Source of the DNA: Methanobacterium sp.
Lineage (GTDB): Archaea; Methanobacteriota; Methanobacteria; Methanobacteriales; Methanobacteriaceae
Assembly: GCA_012838205.1 (NCBI GenBank)
Contig: DUPR01000049.1
Span: 1 to 64,000 of the forward strand
Reading direction: 5' to 3'
Length of the DNA stretch: 64,000 nt
The number at the start of each line of letters is the position of its first letter. Positions within the stretch are counted from its first letter, which is position 1. Below are positions 1 through 9,756 of this stretch, piece by piece. The notes under the pieces were generated by a model that was not told the DNA's origin, ran no database searches, and saw nothing but the letters and a program-made list of their open reading frames with translations. A program made the translations under genes and the position numbers.

Positions 1-2551
1 CTCCTGAAGGAAGTTCAAATTCAATCCTACCATTTTCACCAGTCTTAAAAACATTATGCAAAGCATCATCCCATAAATCAACCATATCCTTCGGAAACCC
101 AAGCTCTTTATGAGTTTTACCTATAAAATCCTCAGCTGGAATCCCTGTCACTTTTTCTGCATTGGGGTTGACATACAAATGCCTTAAATCTGAATCAAAA
201 AGCATGATAGTATCCAACGAATTCTCAGTAAATGATCTAAACTTACTTTCACTATCTCTTAACGATTTTAGAACTTTTTCACGTTGAGAAATATCCCTAG
301 AAAATGTGTATATCATCTCTTTTCCATGAAAATTCATGTAATTGGAATTTATCTCTACCGGGAAAATCCTTCCATCCTTAGTTTTATGACGAGTTTCAAA
401 GGAAAATGAACCTTTCAAACGCAAATCTTCAGCAAAATTCTTCCATGTTTCCTGACTAAAATCAGGGACAACATCAAAAACATTCCTAGACAAAATTTCT
501 TCCTTTGAAAAACCTAAAGAGTCACAAGCAGATTTATTAGCATAAATAAAATCACCATCCATATCTACCCAGTAGATTTCATCAGAAGCATTTTCAATAG
601 AAAACTGACTAATTTGAAGATCTCTCTCCGCATCTTTACGTTCAGTGATGTCTGTTAATGTTATCAAATCTGCTGGTTGGCCATCGTAGATGATAAATCC
701 TGCTGAAAGGTCAATGTTACGAACATCGCCAGATTTAGTTATAAATCTAACTTCATATCTGTTTGGGACTTTTTCTCCCTTTAGTCTTGCCTTTATACTT
801 CCCATCATCAATTTTTGATCATCAGGATAGAAATTATCCCACAAATTCATTGTGTACAGTTCTTCTTTACTGTATCCACTCATCTGTACTGCAAAATCAT
901 TGGCATAAACCACTTTATCCCTTTGATAGACAACTATAGATATTGGAATATTATCTGCTAACACGCGAAACTTTTCTTCGCTTTCTTTCAACGCATTTTC
1001 GGTTTTTTTGCGTTCAGTTATATCCACCATTATTCCAATTATACCGGCAAGTTGGCCTTTTTCATTTTGAAATGTGGTTTTATTAAAAAGTACTAAATGC
1101 ATAGTGCCATCGGCATATGGAACATATTCCTCATAGAACTGTGAACCTGGATTTTTAAATAGTTCTTTATCCTTTTCATGAGACATGTCAGCCGATTCCT
1201 TTAGAGTGATATCATGAACTGTTTTTCCCACAATTTCATCCTTAGGCAATCCAATTATCTCTTCAAATCGCTTATTACAACCCATATATACATAATTCAT
1301 GTCTTTATAAAACACAGGGTAAGGTATGGTGTCTATTAAATGTTGTAAAAAACGATATTGATCTATTGCAGATTTTTCAGCCATTTTACGAACAGTGATA
1401 TCTTTAATAGTTTCTAAAGATCCAATGATTTTTCCTTCAGAATCCTTAATTGCAGCTGCAGTGAGGTGTAACCATTTTCCTTCACCCACATGAGGGAAGA
1501 AATCTTCAATTTCATATGCATCTTTTAAATGTTCAGATTCTTTGAATTTACCTGAATAAAACTTATTAAGTTGATCTAAATTTCCTTGGACCATCAAATC
1601 AGCTAAACAAGGTCTTTTTTCACTGTAAAATGCTTTCCAATGGTTATTAGTTCCAATTATTTCTTCAGATGAGATTCCACTATAATCTGCCATTGCTTTG
1701 TTCCAATACATTACACGGTGATTTGTATCTATTACAAATTGTGGAACTGGGGAGCCATCAATTATGGCATTTAATTGACTTTCCCTATTTTTAAGCTCTT
1801 TTTCCATTTTTTTGCGATGAGAAATATCTGTGAACATGGCAAATGAACCGACAAAATCCCCATTATCATCCATTAATGCAGTTACAGAGATGATTGTGGA
1901 AACTTCAGAACCATTTTTATGCTTAAATCTTCGTTCATAAGTTTCAGGATGCCCTTTAATTCGTTTTTCAATATGTTTTTCGGCTTCTGGAATATCTTCT
2001 TCAAAAATGAAGAATGTCACATGTTTTCCTAACATTTCTTCCATAGTATAACCCAACATTTCAGCTAATTTTGGGTTAACATAATTTATATTGAAATTAG
2101 CATCTGTAGCCCATATACCTTCATTTGCAGTCTCTACAATAGATTTGTAACGTTTTTCACTTTCTTTCAACTTTTTTTCCATCTGATTTTTATAAAGAGC
2201 AAGCTCAATAGCGTATCTTAGTTCAAAAGGATCATAAGGTTTGATTAAATAACCATAAGGTCCAGTTACTTTTGCTTTTTGAACTGTATCCTCTTCAGAA
2301 TGAGCTGTTAAATAAATTATGGGAATTTCTAATTCATTTATTTCATTAGCAGCTTCTATGCCATTTAACTCACCTTTCAATATTATATCCATTAAAATAA
2401 GATCAGGTAATTCTTTTCGTGCCTTTTCCACAGCCTCTTCACCACGTGAAGCAGTGCAAGGAACCTCATAACCAAATGATTCTAGGGTCCGCTTTATATC
2501 CATGGTTTCGATTGCATCGTCCTCCACTAGAAGGATTCTTTGTTTTGCCAC
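1..2551 (-). CDS. Response regulator receiver / multi-PAS sensor protein, C-terminus cut by window edge
   Basis: Reading the minus strand from a GTG at 2551 gives an open frame to the window edge. An N-terminal CheY-like receiver domain (RILLVEDD start, phospho-acceptor Asp in LILMDIIL, conserved Lys in LIKPYDP) is followed by six PAS repeats, recognisable by recurrent YVNP/YWNK/YANK and GYTMEEMLGK-type motifs and linked by DITERK-type ends. GGTGAT lies four bases before the GTG, which decides the start. This is the usual methanogen layout in which a receiver precedes a string of PAS sensors. The output domain, often a histidine kinase, would lie beyond base 1 and is not seen. The ligand is unknown; such proteins sense redox state or small molecules in the cytoplasm. 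Confidence 0.85.
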   Translation of the reverse strand, partial: MAKQRILLVEDDAIETMDIKRTLESFGYEVPCTASRGEEAVEKARKELPDLILMDIILKGELNGIEAANEINELEIPIIYLTAHSEEDTVQKAKVTGPYGYLIKPYDPFELRYAIELALYKNQMEKKLKESEKRYKSIVETANEGIWATDANFNINYVNPKLAEMLGYTMEEMLGKHVTFFIFEEDIPEAEKHIEKRIKGHPETYERRFKHKNGSEVSTIISVTALMDDNGDFVGSFAMFTDISHRKKMEKELKNRESQLNAIIDGSPVPQFVIDTNHRVMYWNKAMADYSGISSEEIIGTNNHWKAFYSEKRPCLADLMVQGNLDQLNKFYSGKFKESEHLKDAYEIEDFFPHVGEGKWLHLTAAAIKDSEGKIIGSLETIKDITVRKMAEKSAIDQYRFLQHLIDTIPYPVFYKDMNYVYMGCNKRFEEIIGLPKDEIVGKTVHDITLKESADMSHEKDKELFKNPGSQFYEEYVPYADGTMHLVLFNKTTFQNEKGQLAGIIGIMVDITERKKTENALKESEEKFRVLADNIPISIVVYQRDKVVYANDFAVQMSGYSKEELYTMNLWDNFYPDDQKLMMGSIKARLKGEKVPNRYEVRFITKSGDVRNIDLSAGFIIYDGQPADLITLTDITERKDAERDLQISQFSIENASDEIYWVDMDGDFIYANKSACDSLGFSKEEILSRNVFDVVPDFSQETWKNFAEDLRLKGSFSFETRHKTKDGRIFPVEINSNYMNFHGKEMIYTFSRDISQREKVLKSLRDSESKFRSFTENSLDTIMLFDSDLRHLYVNPNAEKVTGIPAEDFIGKTHKELGFPKDMVDLWDDALHNVFKTGENGRIEFELPSG

Positions 2552-2828
2552 CAAAATCACCGTTTTGTTCGCTGGTAAGTAAAAAATTTCCAAATATGAA
2601 CTTTAACTTTCTAATAATACCTTTGTCTTTAATATTTTGTAAATTCTCTTATTTGATTTTATGTAAAAAAAGGAAAGTTAAAATAATCGAATATCATCTC
2701 CAGTTTATTTCCTATTTATAACTTAATAAATATTGAAAAGTAAAAAAAAATCATAGAAGCGTGTTTTTTGTCAAATTTACTAATATTAATTAGACTATTC
2801 CATTCCATTTTGTTTCAGGTAAAATCTG

Positions 2829-3683
2829 TTACAGATTTTCACGTTCAAAATCTAATATTTTTGAAACAACCATTCCAGGATCCTTCAATTCTTCTAAATC
2901 ATAATAACGGCCACCAGCTGCCAGTGCAAGTTCCATGTTCACTTCATGACCATAACGTACTGATCTTTCGAAGTTTATTACAATAGTGTGAATTTCTTTT
3001 TCTTTAATCTTCTCTGCAATGTTAAGGGCATCTTTAATAGGGCCGTCCTCTAAAGCAACATTGGGCATGCCATCAGAGAGTATGAGCAGCATAGGTACGA
3101 ATTCATCCTTTAATTTCTCTTTTTTAAGAAGTTCATAACTTTTTCTCATTCCGGCGGCAAGTGGAGTTGTTCCTCCAACTCGGATATTTTCTATTTGTTC
3201 TCTAAAGGATGTGGCCCGGCGGGTGGTGGGGATAATTATCTCTGCTTCTTCTCCTTTAAACCCTATCACACTAATTCTGTCCTGATGACGATTAGTGTCC
3301 TCAATAACACTATTTAATATTCCTTTTAATCTGTTAGCTTTCTTATCAGAAAACATTGACCCACTTATATCCACTAACATGACTATAGAAGCTTTAGCAC
3401 CATGTTTACGAATTTTATGACGCAAGTCTTCACTTTTTACCTTAATCTTTCCTTTAGAGCTTAAAGCAGCAGCTCGTAGTGTTGCGTCAATTGCAACATC
3501 ACCAGAAGAGTTTTTGGGAAGTTTACTTTTGATATAACGCCCTTTCTGTGTTTTTGAATCAACTCTCGTACCGTAACGGCGATTTTTCTTTTTTCCCTTC
3601 ATTTTCAAGAGTTTTTTGACGTCCACTTCTTCTTCTATGGCTTCAACCTTTTGTTCCTCTTTGTTGAGGGTTTTAAGTTTCAT
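2829..3683 (-). CDS. VWA-domain protein, magnesium/cobalt chelatase subunit D-like
   Basis: A 284 aa protein with a Lys/Arg-rich N-terminus and a von Willebrand A domain from about residue 98. The metal-ion-dependent adhesion site is intact: DISGSM (D105, S107, S109), then a Thr in GGTTPLAAG and Asp in LILSDGMPN. This matches the C-terminal half of BchD/ChlD; the inactive AAA+ half of full-length ChlD is absent. It lies 23 bases downstream of the AAA+ gene on the same strand, so the two probably form one transcript and one complex. Members pair with AAA+ ATPases to insert Mg or Co into tetrapyrroles. The substrate here is not shown by the sequence; methanogens make F430 and cobamides but no chlorophyll. 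Confidence 0.85.
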   Translation of the reverse strand: MKLKTLNKEEQKVEAIEEEVDVKKLLKMKGKKKNRRYGTRVDSKTQKGRYIKSKLPKNSSGDVAIDATLRAAALSSKGKIKVKSEDLRHKIRKHGAKASIVMLVDISGSMFSDKKANRLKGILNSVIEDTNRHQDRISVIGFKGEEAEIIIPTTRRATSFREQIENIRVGGTTPLAAGMRKSYELLKKEKLKDEFVPMLLILSDGMPNVALEDGPIKDALNIAEKIKEKEIHTIVINFERSVRYGHEVNMELALAAGGRYYDLEELKDPGMVVSKILDFERENL

Positions 3684-3706
3684 CCCTCTCTTTTTTCCTT
3701 CATTTT

Positions 3707-4780
3707 CTAACTGGTTTGGGACTTTTTTTTATCATCCCCCTTATTTTCGTGGGATAGTTCATCAGCAGCAATTTCTATCTGTTTTTTAATTTTTTCTTCA
3801 TTTAATTTTTTTTTCTGGAATCTTTCACCTAAAACCAGGGCAGCTGCCTCCTCAACATCAATAGATTCAACTTCCTGATGTTTGTAATATGCGGCAAGGG
3901 TTTTAGCAGTTTTTAGAATGGCAATGTCTGCTCTATGTCCATCAACACCCATATCAACACACAATTGGGCTATTACTTTCATGGTTTCTTGTGAAACATT
4001 TACTTTATCTAAAAACTTCCGGGCTTTGATTATGTTGTCCAATATCTGGTCTTGATATTTTTGAAATTCCTTCCGGAAGGAGGTGGGATCTTTTTCAAAT
4101 GCTTCCCTTCTTTCCATGATTTTCACACGGTCCTCAATGTCCATAATACTCTGAACTGAGATTTGGAGCCCAATTCTATCAGACAGTTGAGGTCTGAGTT
4201 CTCCTTCTGCGGGATTCATAGTCCCTACCAGTATAAAGTTAGATGGATGGACCAGAGAAATGCCTTCTCGTTCGACTGTGTTTATTCCGTAGGCTGCAGC
4301 ATCCAGAAGCACGTCTACTAGATTATCGTCCAGAAGATTAATTTCATCAACATAAAGTATGTTGCGGTTTGCATCTGCCAGTATTCCTGGTTCCAATGCT
4401 TTCATTCCTTCTTTTAGGGCTTTTTCAATGTTGATAGAACCAACCACTCTATCTTCGGTGGCTCCTAAAGGAAGTTCCACCACACGCATTTTCTTTTTTT
4501 CGATTTGAATATCTTCTGATCCGATATTTTTGCATGAATCACAGAGAGATTCGAAATCATCTGGATCACAATTGAATGGGCAACCTTTAACAGTTTTTAA
4601 TGGGGGCAATAAATCTGCCAATGCACGTACTGCAGTGGTCTTTCCAGTTCCTTTATCACCTTTTATTAACACCCCACCAATTGAGGGGTTAATTGCATTT
4701 AAAACTAATGCTTTTTTAACTCGTTCTTGGCCAACAATAGCTGAAAATGGAAAAATCAAGTTTTTCAATAGTCTCACCAA
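3707..4780 (-). CDS. AAA+ ATPase, magnesium chelatase subunit I (ChlI/BchI)-like
   Basis: A 357 aa AAA+ ATPase. Walker A is GDKGTGKT (residues 41-48) and Walker B is [10 protein letters not shown] (D145, E146). Sensor-1-like [19 protein letters not shown] follows. Four cysteines (C67, C71, C80, C83) sit between Walker A and the first insertion, a pattern seen in many ChlI homologues of the cobalt-chelatase group. The C-terminal lid is followed by a charged tail. ATP hydrolysis would drive remodelling of a partner chelatase through the VWA protein just downstream. A large catalytic subunit (CobN/ChlH) is not in the window. The alternative is a MoxR-type chaperone role, but the motif spacing favours ChlI. 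Confidence 0.85.
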   Translation of the reverse strand: MVRLLKNLIFPFSAIVGQERVKKALVLNAINPSIGGVLIKGDKGTGKTTAVRALADLLPPLKTVKGCPFNCDPDDFESLCDSCKNIGSEDIQIEKKKMRVVELPLGATEDRVVGSINIEKALKEGMKALEPGILADANRNILYVDEINLLDDNLVDVLLDAAAYGINTVEREGISLVHPSNFILVGTMNPAEGELRPQLSDRIGLQISVQSIMDIEDRVKIMERREAFEKDPTSFRKEFQKYQDQILDNIIKARKFLDKVNVSQETMKVIAQLCVDMGVDGHRADIAILKTAKTLAAYYKHQEVESIDVEEAAALVLGERFQKKKLNEEKIKKQIEIAADELSHENKGDDKKKSQTS

Positions 4781-4973
4781 CTTAACAAAAAATCTTTCTT
4801 GAAAATAAATATTTATAGTTTTTTTATAATCAGACTTATATTGGATTTAATGGAATAAATAATGTGTGTTAACACCAAAATCCCCTTTTTTATGACTTTT
4901 CTTTTATTTATAGCCCTTAAATTATCCTAAAAATTAAATAATATCAAGAGCATAGAACTAGTGGTGATGCAAA

Positions 4974-5129
4974 ATGTGTTCAGTTGGAGGCCCAATGGCT
5001 GATATTAAAATGAAAAAACTTAAAACCAAAAGATATCGATGTTTGGATTGTGATAATGAGTTTAAAGGGATTGGAAGGAGAATAGTGTGCCCAGCATGTC
5101 AATCTGACAATGTAGAGGAACTAGAGTAA
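4974..5129 (+). CDS. Small zinc-ribbon protein, 51 aa
   Basis: This short gene starts at an ATG preceded by GGTGAT and ends with TAA four bases before the next gene. The product is [13 protein letters not shown] at its start and then a single zinc ribbon, CLDCDNEF plus CPACQSDN, giving a CxxC-x15-CxxC metal site. Such mini ribbons resemble the Zn part of HypA or rubredoxin-like adaptors, but no full family can be named. The tight spacing to the following gene indicates co-translation and a joint role. Confidence 0.75.
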   Translation: MCSVGGPMADIKMKKLKTKRYRCLDCDNEFKGIGRRIVCPACQSDNVEELE

Positions 5130-5133
5130 GATT

Positions 5134-5604
5134 ATGGTGCAGAAAATTTCTCTCCAAGATGATGAAATTATTTTTTTGAAAGGAAAATCTGGAACTGTAG
5201 GTGTGGCTAAATTTGCCAAAAACGGACACATATTCATAGGAACCCCTGACAAAGAAGAAATTGTGATTTTTCTTGAAAAAAAAGATATTATTGCAGTTTC
5301 TTCCTTTAATTCAGGCCCTGTAGCCGAAAATGGAATTAGGTCACTGATTTTTCTTTTAAGAGAGTTGGGATCTCCGTTAGTGGTTTTGCCAGAAAATCAT
5401 CCCACCTCTCAAAGACTACCACTGGTTGCCAGTTGTGGGGAAAAAGTTCGCTTGGACTGTAACATCACCCCAGGGACCCATCCTGAACAGAACATACTAT
5501 GTGCTTGTGATGATCTTTCCGGAGTTGAAATAAAAGCATCAAATGAAGGAATACAGATCAATGGATCATTTAAAAACTTCAAAATCGATAAAATCAATTT
5601 TTAG
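5134..5604 (+). CDS. Conserved-looking hypothetical protein, partner of the zinc-ribbon gene
   Basis: A 156 aa soluble protein that I do not recognise. The N-terminal half alternates short hydrophobic strands (IIFLKG, VGVAKFA, HIFIGT, IVIFLE), suggesting a beta-rich fold. Four cysteines lie in the C-terminal half ([16 protein letters not shown]), which may bind metal or form disulfides. The gene begins four bases after the zinc-ribbon gene and codon use matches the neighbours, so it is a real gene. No catalytic motif is evident. Function is unknown. Confidence 0.75.
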   Translation: MVQKISLQDDEIIFLKGKSGTVGVAKFAKNGHIFIGTPDKEEIVIFLEKKDIIAVSSFNSGPVAENGIRSLIFLLRELGSPLVVLPENHPTSQRLPLVASCGEKVRLDCNITPGTHPEQNILCACDDLSGVEIKASNEGIQINGSFKNFKIDKINF

Positions 5605-5831
5605 AGAAATTCTTTTCAAAAATTATCTTTAATTCTACCTCGTTGCATGATTTGGAAGAATTAAGTTTTGTTAATATTAAAATTAACTGGAATAATAACT
5701 AAATTAATATAAGATAAGCAAGAAAATTTATGTAGAATATCAAAATACATTCATTATACACTATGTATTTTTACCATTAATATTATCCGAATTTTAATGA
5801 AATTTTAATTAAGATACTAACTGATGATAAC

Positions 5832-6536
5832 ATGACTATCGCTGAATTTTACCAGATATTTGGCCAAGTTGTTTTAGCAGCTGGAATTCTTCTCTTAATT
5901 CTTCTATCAGTCACCCTCATACTAGGCCGAATGCTAATTGAAAAAGACCGCCTTGTTTTTCCTAAACTACTACTTTTCACCATGGATGTTTTTTATGGAC
6001 TTTTCAAAAAATTCTCTGAAAGCATGGGTGTTGACGGAAAAATTGTTGATCATATTGGTGTAGAAGTACGAAACAAAGTCAATGAAAAACATTTCAAAAA
6101 AATTGAACCTAAAGACACAATATTAGTATTACCCCACTGTTTAAGACACTTGGAGTGCGAAGCAAAACTGGAAACATCAGGTTTAGCTTGTGAAAACTGT
6201 AAACGCTGTGTTATCGGTGTTTTAAAGGAAAAAGGAGAAAAGATGGGTTACACTGTATTTATCATTCCAGGTTCCACATTCCTAAAAAAAATTGTGGAAC
6301 AAAACAAGTTCAAAGCCGTTATTGGTGTGGCTTGCTTCCAGGACCTTAATCTGGGTATGATGAAGCTTTCCAAATTCTCATGCCAAGGGGTGCCCCTACT
6401 CAGGGACGGCTGTGTTAATACCAAAGTTGATAGCCGTGCAGTGCTGGATACAATGGGTGTTAAGCTCAAAGAAGCTAAAAAATTAGTTCCAAAGAGTTCT
6501 TGTAGCGAAATTCCCGAAAAAAGAGGATCAATATAA
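5832..6536 (+). CDS. DUF116 family membrane-anchored cysteine-rich protein
   Basis: A 234 aa protein with one N-terminal transmembrane helix (about residues 13-35) followed by a cytoplasmic domain with the DUF116 signatures: [21 protein letters not shown] and DGCVNTKVD. The cysteine clusters look like Fe-S or metal ligands. DUF116 is common in methanogens and anaerobic bacteria, sometimes near lipoate or radical-SAM genes; its biochemical role is not established. The gene stands alone, with 227 bases before it and a T-rich stretch after the stop that may act as an archaeal terminator. Confidence 0.85.
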   Translation: MTIAEFYQIFGQVVLAAGILLLILLSVTLILGRMLIEKDRLVFPKLLLFTMDVFYGLFKKFSESMGVDGKIVDHIGVEVRNKVNEKHFKKIEPKDTILVLPHCLRHLECEAKLETSGLACENCKRCVIGVLKEKGEKMGYTVFIIPGSTFLKKIVEQNKFKAVIGVACFQDLNLGMMKLSKFSCQGVPLLRDGCVNTKVDSRAVLDTMGVKLKEAKKLVPKSSCSEIPEKRGSI

Positions 6537-6539
6537 CTT

Positions 6540-6574
6540 CTTTTTATTTATTTCACTTTTTTTCTTTATTAGTT
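6540..6574 (+). terminator. T-rich archaeal-type terminator candidate after the DUF116 gene
   Basis: Just past the DUF116 stop the plus strand holds repeated T runs (CTTTTT, ATTTCACTTTTTTTC). Archaeal RNA polymerase stops at oligo-T tracts without a hairpin, so this is a plausible terminator. No stem-loop precedes it. Confidence 0.35.
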
Positions 6575-6683
6575 CCATACTTACTAATTGTTTATTAAAT
6601 TCGGGTCGTGAAAATTAGTTTCAAGAATTAATTTTTGTCTTTGGAAGAAATGAATGTTTTCATTGGCACCATAATCACATTGT

Positions 6684-6884
6684 TCACAAATCAGGGTTAT
6701 AGATAAAAATATCCTCAATTTGGACTTTAAAATATTTAGCTATATTAAAAGCTAATTTAAGAGATGGATCGTACTTATTTTTTTCGATGGCGATAATTGT
6801 TTGTCTGGTTACTCCTAATGCCTTTGCCAGATCTTCTTGTGTAATATCATTCATTGCACGAAAAACCTTCAATTTATTTTCCAT
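6684..6884 (-). CDS. XRE-family helix-turn-helix transcriptional regulator
   Basis: A 66 aa single-domain Cro/C1-type regulator: [11 protein letters not shown], then [18 protein letters not shown] forming the helix-turn-helix, then the typical [19 protein letters not shown]. The start at 6884 fits the normal beginning of this family; an in-frame ATG at 6905 would add seven residues. Proteins of this type are often encoded beside DUF2178 membrane proteins, as here, and probably repress that cluster. The palindromes upstream of the DUF2178 gene (8536-8591) are candidate targets. Confidence 0.9.
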   Translation of the reverse strand: MENKLKVFRAMNDITQEDLAKALGVTRQTIIAIEKNKYDPSLKLAFNIAKYFKVQIEDIFIYNPDL

Positions 6885-7126
6885 AGTTCCGCCATACTCC
6901 TTCACTGAATTAATTAAGCTATTTCATCTTATAATAGTCCTCATAATGCTGTGTTTAAGATACTTGATAAATATCTGCAATAATGGAGACGCATTTATCA
7001 TGTGAATAAACCATTTATACAAAATAATTTGCTTTTTCTTTATTTTAGAAAATTGTTTCATTACATACCCCCATCAAACATCATTTACTGAGCTAATTTT
7101 TTTTTTAGTTATTATACAATGTTACC

Positions 7127-8059
7127 TTACATTACTGGTTTTTTTGAATATTTCCTATCATAAGTCAATAATCCAATGTTAACAATTGCCATTGCAATGA
7201 AACCTGCCAGTCCTGTTGAACCCACAGTTAAATCACTGCCCCCTGTGGTGAAAAGTAAAGATAATCCAGCTGTTCCGTTTAGGCACCCATGCATAATAGC
7301 TGCGGCAATAACTGATCCTGAACGGATGCGGACATAGGCAATTAGCGGAGTGAAAAGTACACAAAAACCAATCATCATAAATACGCCTATAACTGGGTTT
7401 TGAGGATAATTATAACCCTGAATTATTATGGGAGCATGCCATAATCCCCAAATTATCCCAATTACCAGAGACATTTTCCAGAAATCCATATAACTACATT
7501 GTTTTAGTAAAAAACCTCTCCATCCCAACTCTTCACCAAACGCAGCCACAGCGTTAATGGTTGGACCAAATATTAAACCTTGAATTAGGGTAGAAATAAA
7601 AATTAGGTAAGGTGCACTTGCAATTTGTGTTTTGAATAGTTCTAATTGTTCTGAAGTCATAGATCCACTAAATCTAGCTATGAATCCTTCCATACCTGAC
7701 GAATAATGGACACCCGGCATTATTAAACTAATCCCAAATGATAACAATGCTAAAAATAGTGGTAAAAGCCATGCTATCATCCACCATCGGTTAACTTTGA
7801 AATTTATGCCTAATATTTTCAATGAATCTTTGTAAATGAATTTTTGAAGGATAATGACCATAATCATTGGGATGAACATGTATAATATAGCCATATAAAT
7901 AAATCCGATGTTATTTATCCTGCCACCCAATATATAGTATGTTGCAGCTAATAAATAGCTAAAAAAGAATGTTAAAATTATAAAAAAAAGCGCTTTCTTT
8001 TTCATTACTCTGAGTTCGACTTTGGATTCTGTTCTTTCAATATTGGAAGTATTATCCAC
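7127..8059 (-). CDS. CPBP (CAAX protease/Abi) family intramembrane glutamic endopeptidase
   Basis: A 310 aa polytopic membrane protein, roughly eight helices. The CPBP catalytic motifs are present: EELGWRGF (EExxxR) near residue 178, GLWHAPII (WH) and HGCLNG in the last helices. These enzymes cleave peptide bonds within membranes; some process prenylated or antimicrobial peptides. The chosen start is GTG at 8059 with AAGGTG upstream; an inner ATG lies at residue 19. It lies between the DUF2178 gene (53 bases upstream) and the XRE gene, so the three are probably one unit. The substrate is unknown. Confidence 0.88.
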   Translation of the reverse strand: MDNTSNIERTESKVELRVMKKKALFFIILTFFFSYLLAATYYILGGRINNIGFIYMAILYMFIPMIMVIILQKFIYKDSLKILGINFKVNRWWMIAWLLPLFLALLSFGISLIMPGVHYSSGMEGFIARFSGSMTSEQLELFKTQIASAPYLIFISTLIQGLIFGPTINAVAAFGEELGWRGFLLKQCSYMDFWKMSLVIGIIWGLWHAPIIIQGYNYPQNPVIGVFMMIGFCVLFTPLIAYVRIRSGSVIAAAIMHGCLNGTAGLSLLFTTGGSDLTVGSTGLAGFIAMAIVNIGLLTYDRKYSKKPVM

Positions 8060-8112
8060 AAAAACACCTTTAATTATTTCATTTCATATTTTTTTGGTCA
8101 AATTAGCTTTGA

Positions 8113-8523
8113 TCAATATTTACGTTTATAATAAACTGTAGATAAGAAATAAATTACTAAAAATAGTGCTGTCACAGCAAATAAAGTATATCCTACTAGG
8201 GTAAATTGAGGGTAACTGTTTCTTAATGCCACAATTACTACACCCGCGTAGATGATTATTGCCAAGGATATTCCTAAGGCCATGTTTGATGCTTTTTCAT
8301 ATATTAAACGCGTTCTTTCATCTTCTATGATGAGATCATCTTTACCCTTGAACATTTCATCCAATTTATCCCTTTTAGCATAAACAACCGGAATTATTAT
8401 AATTAGCATTACAATAGCCAGAGCAACTAAGTAAATATTTCCTACTATTAATCCTACCACCCATAAAGCGGTGATAAATCCAGATGTTATCTTTAAAGCA
8501 TTTCCTAAAGTTTTCAAATTCAT
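8113..8523 (-). CDS. DUF2178 family membrane protein
   Basis: A 136 aa protein with four predicted membrane helices in two pairs, separated by a charged loop containing DDLIIEDERTRLIYEKAS, the DUF2178 signature. GGTGAGGTC just before the ATG is a strong ribosome site. In archaea and Gram-positive bacteria this family is typically paired with a small XRE regulator, as in this cluster. Function is unknown; a role in envelope stress is inferred only from context. Confidence 0.85.
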   Translation of the reverse strand: MNLKTLGNALKITSGFITALWVVGLIVGNIYLVALAIVMLIIIIPVVYAKRDKLDEMFKGKDDLIIEDERTRLIYEKASNMALGISLAIIIYAGVVIVALRNSYPQFTLVGYTLFAVTALFLVIYFLSTVYYKRKY

Positions 8524-8535
8524 GACCTCACCACG

Positions 8536-8591
8536 TATAACATACTTTACATTATGTTATATAAACATTACTAAAAGTAAACTATGTTTAC
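8536..8591. promoter_or_regulatory. Two perfect dyads over the DUF2178 promoter
   Basis: TATAACATA (8536-8544) and TATGTTATA (8553-8561) form a perfect 9-bp inverted repeat with an 8-base gap. A second dyad, GTAAAC-TAT-GTTTAC, lies at 8577-8591. On the minus strand the first dyad overlaps a TATA-like TTTATATAA, 35-45 bases ahead of the DUF2178 start. A repressor bound here would block TBP. The XRE protein encoded downstream is the obvious candidate. The dyads are seen directly; the regulator is inferred. Confidence 0.55.
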
Positions 8592-8794
8592 CATATTGGC
8601 ATGAAAATTGAGAAAAAGAAAAAATGGCCATATAAAAAAAAATGTAAATGAACTATAAATGAGAAATATAAATGGAAAATCTAATTCATTTACCATAATC
8701 TTAAAGAATAATTCAAACAAATATTATTATAAATAATCCTAATTTGTTATAAAATACCCTAAAAATTTGAATATATTTTAGGATGGATTTTTTA

Positions 8795-9691
8795 ATGAAT
8801 AAAAATGCTGAAAATCTTGTAAAACTTATAAAAAACAATTTTATCCCGGAAAAAAGTAATCTTAAAAAGGGCACTAATTATTTTAATAATTTTTATCTTT
8901 CTTTCAGTTCTGATGGACCTTTAAAAATTCTGAAGGAAAAAGACGCCCCTGCACAGTCATATTGGATTGTAACCCCCAAAAGCAGTCCTGAAAAACTTAT
9001 CTTATTTTTCCATGGTGGTGGTTTTAACATGGGATCTACCCATGGTCACCAAGACCTCTGCCAGATGTTATCCAAATACACTGGTTTATCAGTATTTAGC
9101 GTTGATTACCAACTTAATGAAGAAAATATTTTCCCTGCCGCAGTTGAAGACTGCTTGCAATCATATTTATGGCTCCTTGAAGAAGGTTTTCAAGGTAAAG
9201 ACATAGTAATGGCTGGCATTTCATTTGGGGGTAATCTTACACTTTCCTCCCTGCTTGCATTAAAGAAAAAAGGGCTTGATTTGCCTTTTTGTGCAGTTTG
9301 CATGTCTCCTGTGGTGGACCTCACATTTCCGGTTGTATACAATCATTTGAAGGATGTAAAGGACTGGATCGACCATGAACAATTGGACAAATTCCGGGAA
9401 TTCTATTTAAAGGACATGGATCCAAAAAATTCCTTGGTATCACCAATATACGGAGATTTAGAAGGCTTTCCACCCCTCATGCTCCAAGCAGGTAGCAAAG
9501 AACTTCTTTTATGTGACATAAACCGTTTCAGAGATCTTGCAGTTGAGAAAGAAGTGAAAGTGAATTTAGAAGTATGGCAAGACATGTTCCATTGTTGGCA
9601 GATGTTTCATTCTCATCTACCAAGTTCCGAAGCATCCATAAGGAGTATTGGAGAATTTGTAAAGACCTTAAGAAAGAACCAGCTCAAATAA
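8795..9691 (+). CDS. Alpha/beta hydrolase, HSL-type esterase
   Basis: About 298 aa. The oxyanion-hole motif HGGGFNMGS lies near residue 75, the nucleophile elbow is GISFGGN (GxSxGG), an Asp comes near LLLCDI, and the catalytic His is in DMFHCWQMF. This is the order in hormone-sensitive-lipase-type carboxylesterases acting on small acyl esters. An ATG at 8783 would add four residues, but an AGGA directly abuts it and is better spaced for 8795. It has no signal peptide. It precedes the nitroreductase gene by 65 bases, perhaps sharing a transcript. The natural substrate is unknown. Confidence 0.87.
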   Translation: MNKNAENLVKLIKNNFIPEKSNLKKGTNYFNNFYLSFSSDGPLKILKEKDAPAQSYWIVTPKSSPEKLILFFHGGGFNMGSTHGHQDLCQMLSKYTGLSVFSVDYQLNEENIFPAAVEDCLQSYLWLLEEGFQGKDIVMAGISFGGNLTLSSLLALKKKGLDLPFCAVCMSPVVDLTFPVVYNHLKDVKDWIDHEQLDKFREFYLKDMDPKNSLVSPIYGDLEGFPPLMLQAGSKELLLCDINRFRDLAVEKEVKVNLEVWQDMFHCWQMFHSHLPSSEASIRSIGEFVKTLRKNQLK

Positions 9692-9756
9692 TCATTACTA
9701 TAATTTTAAAAAATAATCGATCTATAGAAAAATTGAAAATATTAAGCGGTGTGAAA

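Noticed and set aside
2419..2986. Plus-strand frames opposite the PAS protein and VWA gene
   Set aside because: They are antisense to well-supported genes and lack any family motif.
5742..5771. AAAATACA/TGTATTTT inverted repeat upstream of the DUF116 gene
   Set aside because: AT-only arms with a 14-base gap are expected by chance in such AT-rich DNA.
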